This document shows positions 18,234 to 24,744 of a stretch of DNA of 43,800 nucleotides, piece by piece. The stretch's first letter is position 1; each line of letters opens with the position of its first letter. This DNA comes from CAYMAZ01 sp964428185 (lineage in GTDB: Bacteria > Bacteroidota > Bacteroidia > Bacteroidales > DTU049): the NCBI GenBank assembly GCA_964428185.1, contig CAYRXH010000012.1, positions 1 through 43,800 on the forward strand. The letters run 5' to 3'. A program made the position numbers and the translations under genes. The notes under the pieces are model-generated. The model was not told the DNA's origin, did no database searches, and saw only the letters and a list, made by a program, of their open reading frames with translations.

Positions 18234-19886
18234 TTAATTATTTTTTCCAACCAGAGGGAACCTTCTGCCCATTCCGAATGCTTTTGTTGATACCCTGAGA
18301 ACAGGTGGTGCCTGAAATCTTTTAAACTCATTTTTGTCAACAAGTTCAATAATTTTTTTTGCCAGCTTTTCGCCCACTTCAGGCATAGAAGAGATGCTGT
18401 CAAAGGGGGACCCCAGTTCAAGATAATGAAACAGGACAGTGTCTAGCAAAGCATATTCAGGAAGACTGTCTGAATCTTTTTGTCCGGGTTTCAGCTCTGC
18501 CGTCGGGGCTTTAGTCAGAATGTTTTCAGGGATTATTTCAATATCACGGTTGATATAATGACAGAGTTCATAAACCTGGGTTTTATAAAGGTCTCCGATG
18601 ACTGACAAAGAGCCGCACATATCACCATAGAGCGTACCGTAGCCGGTTGCCATTTCACTTTTATTGGATGTGTTGAGCAGGATATTTCCGAATTTATTTG
18701 AATAGGACATCAGCATAAGCCCGCGCAATCTTGACTGAATATTTTCTTCGGTAATATCTTCTTTTTGATGGGCAAACAAAGGATGCAAAACTTCGAGTAC
18801 ATGTCTGAAACTGCTTTCAATACTGACAGTTTCAAAAGGCATCGACAGATTTGAGGCTAGTAAACGTGCATCATTGAAAGATTCCTCAGATGAATATGCT
18901 GTGGGAATAAATAAAGCCTGAACATTGTCATTACCAAGAGCATGGACTGCCAGAACAGCGACAAGTGCTGAGTCAACACCACCTGAAAGACCTATTACGG
19001 CTTTTTTAAACCCGCTTTTGGAAAAATAATCTTTGAGGCCAAGTTGCAGGGCCTGATATATTTTTTCGACTGCAGGGATATCAATATCTTTCAGTGGGTT
19101 TTGATTGGTTGTTATATCTTTCAGTGAAAAAGTTTTACAATCTTCCTCAAAGAATTTCATTTGCCCACACACTTCGCCCTGAGGAGAAATGGCCATTGAT
19201 CCCCCGTCAAAAATCAACTCGGACTGAGCTCCAATATTATTCACATAAAATAATGGCAGTTTTGTTTCTTTTGCCTTTCGGATTAGTATGTTTTTTCTTG
19301 TCTGATATTTCAGATAGTCAAAGGGTGATGCTGCAATATTGATAATACAGTCCGGGTTTTGTGTCAGCAGAATATCCATGGGATGAACCTTATATTCAAG
19401 GGCACCACTTTTATCCCAGAGGTCTTCGCAGATGGTCAGTGCAATGCGATTTCCCCTGAACTCAACAATTCTGAATTCATCAGCTGGTTCAAAATACCTG
19501 TATTCATCAAACACATCATAGTTGGGAATCAATCCTTTTCGTGCTGAATGAATAATTTTTCCGTCACTGATAAAGAAAGCAGAGTTGAATAAAGGTTTTC
19601 CGCGACCGCAGAGATTTTTTTCTGGACTACCTATGATAATTGCAGTTTTTGAAGTCAAGGATTTCAGTTTTTCAAGAAATAAAACAACCTTTTTCAGAAA
19701 ATCCTCCTGTTCAAGTCTGTCAAGGGGAGGATATCCGGTCATAAATAGTTCGGGAAACACAACAATATCTGCTCCTGAACTTTCAGCAACACTCATGGTT
19801 TTGCTGACATTCTGAAACATTCCCTCAAAATCCCCGATTGTACTGTTGAGCTGGGCTAGTGTAATTTTCAGATCGTTGGTTTTCAT
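18234..19886 (-). CDS. nadE: Glutamine-dependent NAD+ synthetase
   Basis: Amidates nicotinic acid adenine dinucleotide to NAD+, using glutamine. The N-terminal nitrilase-type glutaminase domain has its triad E46 (VVFPELFMTGYP), K117 (ARKGLIPNYDVFDE) and C153 (LTICEDLW). The C-terminal synthetase has the PP-loop SGGVDSA from residue 301, followed by NTSNKSEMATGYGTLYGDMCGS. At 550 residues it is the usual two-domain glutamine-dependent form. The 5' leader contains the strong inverted repeat at 19903-19936, which separates it from the outer-membrane protein gene upstream. Confidence 0.96.
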   Translation of the reverse strand: MKTNDLKITLAQLNSTIGDFEGMFQNVSKTMSVAESSGADIVVFPELFMTGYPPLDRLEQEDFLKKVVLFLEKLKSLTSKTAIIIGSPEKNLCGRGKPLFNSAFFISDGKIIHSARKGLIPNYDVFDEYRYFEPADEFRIVEFRGNRIALTICEDLWDKSGALEYKVHPMDILLTQNPDCIINIAASPFDYLKYQTRKNILIRKAKETKLPLFYVNNIGAQSELIFDGGSMAISPQGEVCGQMKFFEEDCKTFSLKDITTNQNPLKDIDIPAVEKIYQALQLGLKDYFSKSGFKKAVIGLSGGVDSALVAVLAVHALGNDNVQALFIPTAYSSEESFNDARLLASNLSMPFETVSIESSFRHVLEVLHPLFAHQKEDITEENIQSRLRGLMLMSYSNKFGNILLNTSNKSEMATGYGTLYGDMCGSLSVIGDLYKTQVYELCHYINRDIEIIPENILTKAPTAELKPGQKDSDSLPEYALLDTVLFHYLELGSPFDSISSMPEVGEKLAKKIIELVDKNEFKRFQAPPVLRVSTKAFGMGRRFPLVGKNN

Positions 19887-19902
19887 AGGAAAATATTTTA
19901 TA

Positions 19903-19936
19903 AATGATAAAAAAGCCTTCCGGCTTTTTTATCATT
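19903..19936 (-). terminator. Rho-independent terminator, 15-bp perfect stem (bidirectional)
   Basis: AATGATAAAAAAGCC (19903-19917) and its exact complement (19922-19936) flank the four-base loop TTCC. In the minus direction the GCC/GGC stem core is followed by six T. It sits 17 bases after the outer-membrane gene ends and 16 bases before nadE starts, so it should end the former and insulate the latter. Being symmetrical, it could work in both directions. Confidence 0.85.
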
Positions 19937-19953
19937 ACAACATTTGGTTCTTT

Positions 19954-20610
19954 TTAGAAGATGACTCCCAAATTCACTGTAATAAAATTGTTTTTTGCCT
20001 TAATATCATCTTCTTTAAAAATATCTGTCAGTCCGTTGTTGAAATTTATCCCGAAGAGTGCTGAAGTTGTTCCTCCCAGTGAGTATTCTATTCCAAGACC
20101 AATGAGAAAAGAAATTCTGAACAGATTGATGTCAGATTTGATGTCCTCATCAAGCAAGCTGGGGAGTGAGTTGCCCATGGCATCTTTGTATGAAAAGTCA
20201 GCGAATGAGTTCAGTCTCATATTCAGTCCGCCACCAAATTTTGCGAAATAAGTAATGTAATTAATTTCATTGGTTTTCATTTTAAGGGCAATTGGAATCT
20301 CAATGTATTGAACCCTATATGTTGCTGTGGTTGTTGTCCCTATAGTATCCACATTCTGGAGTTTACCTCCGCTGTAAACAGACTCAACACCTGTTGCCAG
20401 TGAATAATTGTCGGCAAGAGTAAATTCAGTAATAAGACCATATCCAAATCCCAGGCGCAGCCCTTTTGACTGAAATGATTTTGTTTCTGGTTTGAGCCAT
20501 GCAACACTTGGTGACCCATGCAGGCCAAATCTGAAAAACTTGTCATTCTGCGAAGTTGCTGACAGTATAAAAACAAAAAGTAAAAAGGAGATCGTTGTAA
20601 TCTTTTTCAT
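19954..20610 (-). CDS. Outer-membrane beta-barrel protein (PorT-like family)
   Basis: A 218-residue exported protein with a signal peptide (MKKITTISFLLFVFILSATSQ). Alternating amphipathic strands (FGLHGSPSVAWL, LRLGFGYGLITEF, YSLATGVESVYSGGKLQ, YRVQYIEIPIALKMK, and the terminal FITVNLGVIF) are typical of the small eight-stranded outer-membrane barrels annotated as porin or PorT family in Bacteroidota. The role is unknown; PorT itself is a T9SS factor, but this fold is shared by many unrelated proteins. It is transcribed divergently from gldB and ended by the terminator at 19903-19936. Confidence 0.8.
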   Translation of the reverse strand: MKKITTISFLLFVFILSATSQNDKFFRFGLHGSPSVAWLKPETKSFQSKGLRLGFGYGLITEFTLADNYSLATGVESVYSGGKLQNVDTIGTTTTATYRVQYIEIPIALKMKTNEINYITYFAKFGGGLNMRLNSFADFSYKDAMGNSLPSLLDEDIKSDINLFRISFLIGLGIEYSLGGTTSALFGINFNNGLTDIFKEDDIKAKNNFITVNLGVIF

Positions 20611-20632
20611 AATTTTGACATTTTATTTCGCA

Positions 20633-20660
20633 CAAATTTAAATATAGTTTTTTAAACAAA
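20633..20660 (-). promoter_or_regulatory. Putative promoter of the outer-membrane barrel gene
   Basis: On minus, TTTG (20660-20657) is followed after 16 bases by TAAATTTG (20640-20633), close to the Bacteroidota TTTG/TAnnTTTG arrangement and 23 bases from the start codon. On plus, TATCTTTA at 20664-20671 could serve gldB with one mismatch. Confidence 0.5.
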
Positions 20661-20676
20661 CGTTATCTTTAGAGCT

Positions 20677-21708
20677 ATGACAGGAAAATTTTTATTAAAA
20701 CCTGCAATTGTCATTATATTTAGTGTTCTGATTCAGGGATGTGGTGGTGATAAGGAAAAGGCATTCCGGGTGATCAGAGACAAGTATCTCAAAAAACATG
20801 AGTATATTAATGTGAAAGTTCACCGTTTTGATGTTGACTTGTTCAGCTGCAATCCGGATAGTCTTCAGGATGAACTGAAGGCTCTTCAGGAAACATACAG
20901 ACCCTTTCTTGATGCAGATCTTGATGATCCCTTCAATCTTACAATGATGGAAGCCTATCTGGAAGACGTTTCCGTAAAGACTCTCTATGAAGCAACAATG
21001 GAGCAATATCCTGATATTACATTCCTTGAGGCACAGCTTACCGATGCATTCAGAAGAGCAAAAGTTGTACTTCCTGATTTTGAGGTGCCAACGGTTTACA
21101 CTTATATTTCAGGAGGAGATTTTGAATTTCCCGTGAAATATGCCGATAACAATCTGATCATTGCTCTGGATCTTTATCTGGGGTCTGACTATCCTGTCTA
21201 TTCAATGTGGGGAATTCCACGATATGTCTCTTACAGGATGAGGCGAGAACAGATTGCTGTTGACTGTATGAAGGAGATTAGCAGAGCGTATATTGACAAA
21301 TATGATGTGAAGAACAAAACCTTGCTTGACAGAATGATTTATCAGGGAAAAATGCTGTATTTCACAGATCTGACACTGCCAAACATTGATGACAGCATCA
21401 AAATATTTTATACAACCAATCAGATCGGATGGGCCAATGAATATCAGGGCAATGTCTGGGCTTTCTTTCTGGATCATGATATGTTGTACACCAATGATAT
21501 GAGAACAATTCAGAAGTTTATGAATGATGCACCCTTTACTAGTACATTTTCAAAAAATTCTCCTCCCAGAATCGGACACTATATCGGATGGCAGATCGTG
21601 AGAGAGTGTATGCTCAACAATCCTGAGATGGAACTGATTGATCTTTTTAATGAAATTCAGTCACAAAAAATCCTTCAACTTTCCAAATACAAGCCAAAAA
21701 AGAGATAA
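20677..21708 (+). CDS. gldB: Gliding motility lipoprotein GldB
   Basis: A 343-residue lipoprotein with a signal peptide and lipobox cysteine C22 (VLIQGC). Conserved family stretches are KVHRFDVDLF near the N-terminus, FPVKYADNNLIIALDLYLGSDYPVY, PRYVSYRMRREQIAVDCM and the C-terminal APFTSTFSKNSPPRIGHYIGWQIVR. In Flavobacterium GldB is required for gliding, and it is also widespread in non-gliding Bacteroidota, so its presence does not prove motility. The gene starts 66 bases from the divergent outer-membrane gene. Confidence 0.92.
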   Translation: MTGKFLLKPAIVIIFSVLIQGCGGDKEKAFRVIRDKYLKKHEYINVKVHRFDVDLFSCNPDSLQDELKALQETYRPFLDADLDDPFNLTMMEAYLEDVSVKTLYEATMEQYPDITFLEAQLTDAFRRAKVVLPDFEVPTVYTYISGGDFEFPVKYADNNLIIALDLYLGSDYPVYSMWGIPRYVSYRMRREQIAVDCMKEISRAYIDKYDVKNKTLLDRMIYQGKMLYFTDLTLPNIDDSIKIFYTTNQIGWANEYQGNVWAFFLDHDMLYTNDMRTIQKFMNDAPFTSTFSKNSPPRIGHYIGWQIVRECMLNNPEMELIDLFNEIQSQKILQLSKYKPKKR

Positions 21709-21816
21709 TAATTTGCTTGTTTTTGAATGCCTTGGTGGTATTTATTTGTTTTTCGTTTGTAAAAATATTTTATACATCTATATTTTAATCTGCTACGTAT
21801 AATTTTATGAAAACTA

Positions 21817-21847
21817 TTGTTTTTTGTTGAATGTATGAATATATTTG
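21817..21847 (+). promoter_or_regulatory. Putative promoter of the DUF2795 gene
   Basis: TTG at 21817-21819 is followed after 20 bases by TATATTTG at 21840-21847, a full match to TAnnTTTG. The box lies 20 bases before the ATG at 21867. A purine-rich AAAAAAGGGGGTAGG leader sits between box and start codon, unusually Shine-Dalgarno-like for this phylum. Confidence 0.55.
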
Positions 21848-21866
21848 CAAAAAAAAGGGGGTAGGT

Positions 21867-22088
21867 ATGTATTGGACATTGGAACTTGCATCAAAGCTTG
21901 AAGACGCACCCTGGCCGGCAACCCGCGACGAGTTGCTTGAATGGGCAATCCGCTCTGGTGTTCCTGCAGAGGTTATTGAAAACCTGAAGGAAATTGAGGA
22001 TGAAGGAGATATTTATGAATCCATTGAGGATTTATGGCCTGATTATCCCACAAAAGAAGACTTCTTTTTTCACGAAGATGAATATTGA
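21867..22088 (+). CDS. DUF2795 domain small acidic protein
   Basis: A 73-residue soluble, strongly acidic protein (MYWTLELASKLEDAPWPATRDELLEWAIRSG at the N-terminus is written here only in part: WTLELASKLEDAPWPATRDE). It is the conserved Bacteroidota DUF2795 family; function is unknown. The start at 21867 is chosen over 21831 because homologs begin MYWT and the upstream ATG would lie within the predicted promoter. It has its own promoter and is followed at once by a strong terminator, so it is monocistronic. The compact promoter, purine-rich leader and terminator suggest high expression, which is inference. Confidence 0.85.
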   Translation: MYWTLELASKLEDAPWPATRDELLEWAIRSGVPAEVIENLKEIEDEGDIYESIEDLWPDYPTKEDFFFHEDEY

Positions 22089-22123
22089 GAAGTCTGATTT
22101 CTGATCAATTTATGATTTTTAAT

Positions 22124-22151
22124 ATGCCGGATAATGCCGGCATTTTTTTTT
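22124..22151 (+). terminator. Rho-independent terminator of the DUF2795 gene
   Basis: ATGCCGG (22124-22130) pairs with CCGGCAT (22137-22143) around loop ATAATG and is followed by a run of T. It lies 35 bases after the stop codon. Confidence 0.9.
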
Positions 22152-22169
22152 GCTGCAAAACAACAAACC

Positions 22170-22387
22170 TTTACCCAAATCCGTCATTGGACTCATTATT
22201 TCTAATGACCGTCATTAGAAATAATATTTGTAACATTTTGATTGTCAATAGTTTTGATGCCATATGTCTATTAAAAAATTTTGTTTTTTTGCTGTAAGAT
22301 TTTCTTACTAGTTATGAAAGCATTACATTTAGATTCTACCGACAAATAAATAACTATCAAATAATTCTAATGACGGATTTGGGTTTA
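22170..22387. mobile_element. MITE-like element, 210 bp, 15-bp terminal inverted repeats and 4-bp target duplication
   Basis: Terminal repeats CCCAAATCCGTCATT (22174-22188) and AATGACGGATTTGGG (22369-22383) are perfect complements. They are flanked on both sides by TTTA (22170-22173 and 22384-22387), a likely target-site duplication. The interior is AT-rich with no plausible transposase, so the element would be non-autonomous (a MITE or the ends of a deleted insertion sequence). I cannot assign an IS family from the ends alone. It lies in the 635-base gap between convergent genes, a typical tolerated site. Confidence 0.7.
22195..22225. repeat. 31-bp near-perfect palindrome inside the MITE-like element
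   Basis: ATTATTTCTAATGAC (22195-22209) and its exact complement (22211-22225) are separated by a single C. Each half contains TCTAATGAC, which also occurs just inside and across the right terminal repeat (22367-22375), so the palindrome looks built from the element's own end sequence. Confidence 0.85.
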
Positions 22388-22606
22388 TAATAATATTGAA
22401 TACCGAATAAGGTAGAAGATACTCTTCTGCATCAGGTCTGAAAATGTTTAGAGCAGCCTCAAAACGGGCAGCAATGACTGCAGGGATTGCTCATGAATCC
22501 TCAAGGATGATATCTGCATGCTCATGTTTGAAAAAAAGTGCTTTTGCTCGGTTTGTTGGCTAATTGCTCTGCCCAAAAGCACTCCTAAGGTACTAATAAT
22601 TTTCAA
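22388..22606 (-). pseudogene. Possible decayed gene remnant beside the MITE-like element
   Basis: Minus-strand translation from 22559 gives a protein-like run, including KALFFKHEHADIILEDS, one in-frame TGA, then AIPAVIAARFEAALNIFRPD and AEEYLLPYSVFN up to the element border. A second minus frame from a TTG at 22606 (LKIISTLGVLLGRAISQQ) could be its shifted start. I do not recognise the family. The overlapping plus-strand ORF at 22444-22563 (39 codons) is rich in Ala, Ser and Arg and looks like an antisense shadow. The gene would need at least one frameshift and one stop to explain this, so the call is tentative. The rest of the gap to 22723 shows only a 10-bp inverted repeat (22537-22546 with 22574-22583). 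Confidence 0.35.
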
Positions 22607-22723
22607 AATTCATTCTTCCTTCATTTTTTAGTTCTATGTTTAGTCTTTAGTCGGAGCCTGTTTTATTGTTGGGATTTGTAGCACACGCTGTTTGTAAATC
22701 CATACGGAAAATGGTTTGTAATT

Positions 22724-23284
22724 TTAAAAACCAAGGTCGTTTTCAATGGAGGCAAGAGCCTGAACGGAAATTTCGGAAAATTCGGGCAGAGGAATGCCGA
22801 TCATTTCGCACTCCATAATATTTTCTCTTTTCACAGATGCTGCAAAAAGTTTTTCCTTCATTCTTTTCACAACTGATTTTGATTTCACACTGCTTATTTT
22901 TTTGTCCGGATAGACCATTGCTGTGGCAAAGATGAGACCTGTTATTGTTTCACCGGCAGCCAGGGCATGATGTATTCTTTTGCTCCTTGGTTGGGGAGCA
23001 GACATTTCATTGTGCATTTCGATGGCTTCAATAATGTCATCAGGCAGACCAAGAGGTGCAAGAAGTTTTCGAGCCTCCTGCCCGTGTATTTCATCTACTG
23101 CATTGGTGACTTCTACGTCAATATCATGGAGCAAACCACAAAGTCCCCACAGTTCTTCGTTTTCATTAAAATGCATGGCCAGTGCTCTCATAACAGCCTC
23201 AGAGGCAAGGCAATGGGCAATCATTCTGGGATTGCTTATATATTTATGAAGCAATTCAAGTGCAGAGTTGCGAAGATGAGTCAT
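22724..23284 (-). CDS. HD-domain (HDIG-type) putative phosphohydrolase
   Basis: A 186-residue soluble protein. The HD signature is present as H24 (IAHCLASE), H53-D54 (LCGLLHDID) and H68 (EIHGQEA), which bind metal in phosphohydrolases acting on nucleotides or phosphoesters. The later segment that in close homologs reads AADELTGLI is here HALAAGETITGL, so the usual final aspartate appears replaced. The following GLIFATAMVYPDKKISSVKSK block is typical of this Bacteroidota/Firmicutes subfamily. It starts three bases after the LEA14-like lipoprotein gene, so they form a two-gene operon. The substrate is unknown. Confidence 0.85.
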   Translation of the reverse strand: MTHLRNSALELLHKYISNPRMIAHCLASEAVMRALAMHFNENEELWGLCGLLHDIDVEVTNAVDEIHGQEARKLLAPLGLPDDIIEAIEMHNEMSAPQPRSKRIHHALAAGETITGLIFATAMVYPDKKISSVKSKSVVKRMKEKLFAASVKRENIMECEMIGIPLPEFSEISVQALASIENDLGF

Positions 23285-23287
23285 GAA

Positions 23288-23872
23288 TCAGTTTGATTTA
23301 AAGTCTTTTGAAAGTGTAATATATCCGGGATAATTGAGTGTAACGGGTCCGACAATAACACTGGGTTTCAGTTTTATTGTAAACACTGCGGGAGAATCAT
23401 TTCCCGGAAAAATCAGTCCAAGCACATTTTTGATGTTTTCTCCTTTAACGATTTGACCCACATCAGAAGTCATTTCAATGGGTATCACTGTTGTTTGTGC
23501 AGGAAGTACCTCAACATTTTTATTAACAACTGTCTGAACCAGGTCAACGTTGTTGAATAAGATATGAAGAGCAAACTGGCTGATGGCAGCTCTATGGCTG
23601 TTGGGATTTTTTGCCTCAATGTTTGCACGATATGTAAGAGGAAGTTTGCCTGAAAGCAATGTGGCACCCAATCTTGTAATTGTCAGAGCATCCAGATCAT
23701 TGATTGTTTTCACATGAGATACATCCACATTGTCAACCGAGAGTATATCAATATTTTTTAATCTGAATTCGCATTTGGTCATGTTCTGGAGGGCTTTCAG
23801 CTGATCGCAGGATTGCAGAATCACGGAAAAAGCGATGAGAATCAGTACTAATATTACAATGTTTTTTTTCAT
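23288..23872 (-). CDS. LEA type 2 (LEA14-like) lipoprotein
   Basis: A 194-residue protein with a lipoprotein signal (MKKNIVILVLILIAFSVILQSC, given here as ending VILQSC, cysteine 22). The mature part has the immunoglobulin-like LEA14/WHy pattern: FRLKNIDILSVDNVDVSHV, a central YRANIEAKNPNSHRAAISQF strand pair with the conserved NPN, and a C-terminal TIKLKPSVIVGPVTLNYPG. Function in Bacteroidota is unknown; the family is tied to stress and desiccation in plants only. It is followed at three bases by the HD-domain gene. Confidence 0.82.
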   Translation of the reverse strand: MKKNIVILVLILIAFSVILQSCDQLKALQNMTKCEFRLKNIDILSVDNVDVSHVKTINDLDALTITRLGATLLSGKLPLTYRANIEAKNPNSHRAAISQFALHILFNNVDLVQTVVNKNVEVLPAQTTVIPIEMTSDVGQIVKGENIKNVLGLIFPGNDSPAVFTIKLKPSVIVGPVTLNYPGYITLSKDFKSN

Positions 23873-23898
23873 ATCTGATGAGTTTTTGGGTTAAGAAG

Positions 23899-23906
23899 CA
23901 AATCTA
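23899..23906 (-). promoter_or_regulatory. Putative -7 box (TAGATTTG) of the LEA14-HD operon
   Basis: The minus strand reads TAGATTTG, matching TAnnTTTG, 27 bases upstream of the lipoprotein start. A possible -33 TTG at 23922-23920 is too close (13 bases) to be convincing. Confidence 0.4.
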
Positions 23907-23949
23907 CAAAGAATTTCTACAACTGAAGATGTCAGGTATAAGATTTTTT

Positions 23950-24546
23950 TCACAATTTTGGAGAGGTTCGAGGCTCTTCAGATTGAGAATTACGGTTTTG
24001 AGGGCTAAGACTGAAATTTTGAGGATATCTGGCTGTAATATCCTTGTAGAAATCATGAATCTGTATCAAATCACTGTTGAAATCGCCGCTGGGTATGAAC
24101 ATTTTCCCTATTCCTCCTGTTTTGTGTTTGTAATCCACGTACCCGAGTAATATTGGGACATTTGCCTTTGTGGCAATATAATAAAATCCACGTTTCCAGT
24201 GATAATTCAATTTGCGTGTACCTTCTGGAGTAATAATCAGCACAAAATGTTTACTTTGAGAAAACAGATAAACAATCTGATCTGTTAGATTTCCGCTGCT
24301 TTTTCTGTTTACAGGAATCCCTCCCATTGCTTTGATAATCAATCCCAAAGGGAAAAAGAACAATTCTTTTTTAATCAGAAAATGAACTTTGAGTCCCAGT
24401 GACCAGTATGCCAGACGTCCGATCCAGAAATCAAGCATGCTTGTGTGAGGGGCCATCACCACGACTGCTTTATCAGATCTGTACTCTGGGGGGACATCAA
24501 TTTTCCATCCGCCAAGCTTCAGAATCAGGTCGCTCACTTTTTTCAT
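23950..24546 (-). CDS. 1-acyl-glycerol-3-phosphate acyltransferase family protein (PlsC-like)
   Basis: A membrane-associated acyltransferase of the PlsC superfamily, 198 residues from the preferred ATG at 24546 (MKKVSDLILKLGGW). An in-frame ATG at 24594 would add 16 residues across the predicted promoter. The catalytic HX4D motif is H34-TSML-D39, and the acceptor motif is PEGTRK, followed by WKRGFYYIA and the ANVPILLGYVDY segment. It is shorter than typical PlsC (about 240), matching a Bacteroidota subgroup annotated simply as 1-acyl-sn-glycerol-3-phosphate acyltransferase. The acyl acceptor could be a phospholipid precursor or another lipid. Confidence 0.88.
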   Translation of the reverse strand: MKKVSDLILKLGGWKIDVPPEYRSDKAVVVMAPHTSMLDFWIGRLAYWSLGLKVHFLIKKELFFFPLGLIIKAMGGIPVNRKSSGNLTDQIVYLFSQSKHFVLIITPEGTRKLNYHWKRGFYYIATKANVPILLGYVDYKHKTGGIGKMFIPSGDFNSDLIQIHDFYKDITARYPQNFSLSPQNRNSQSEEPRTSPKL

Positions 24547-24566
24547 ACAGCCGTTTTCTTTTTGGG

Positions 24567-24574
24567 CAAAAGTA
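24567..24574 (-). promoter_or_regulatory. Putative -7 box (TACTTTTG) of the acyltransferase gene
   Basis: The minus strand reads TACTTTTG, matching TAnnTTTG, 21 bases upstream of the ATG at 24546. This supports that start over the one at 24594. Confidence 0.45.
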
Positions 24575-24744
24575 CATAAAATGTCTGATACCATTCAGAC
24601 CGTTATCTGAGTAGCTTTGTGGAAAATATGAAAATGCCGCATCTGAAAAATTTGCCGCAACCGTTTTACCGAATATAAGGTCTTATGTCATAATTATATG
24701 TAATTTTACGCCCCTTAACAAAGAAGAGCCAAGACGAAGTGAAC

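Noticed and set aside
22444..22563. 39-codon plus-strand ORF in the convergent gap
   Set aside because: Its Ala/Ser/Arg/Cys-rich translation looks like an antisense shadow, while the minus strand reads more like protein. No ribosome-binding or promoter signal was seen.
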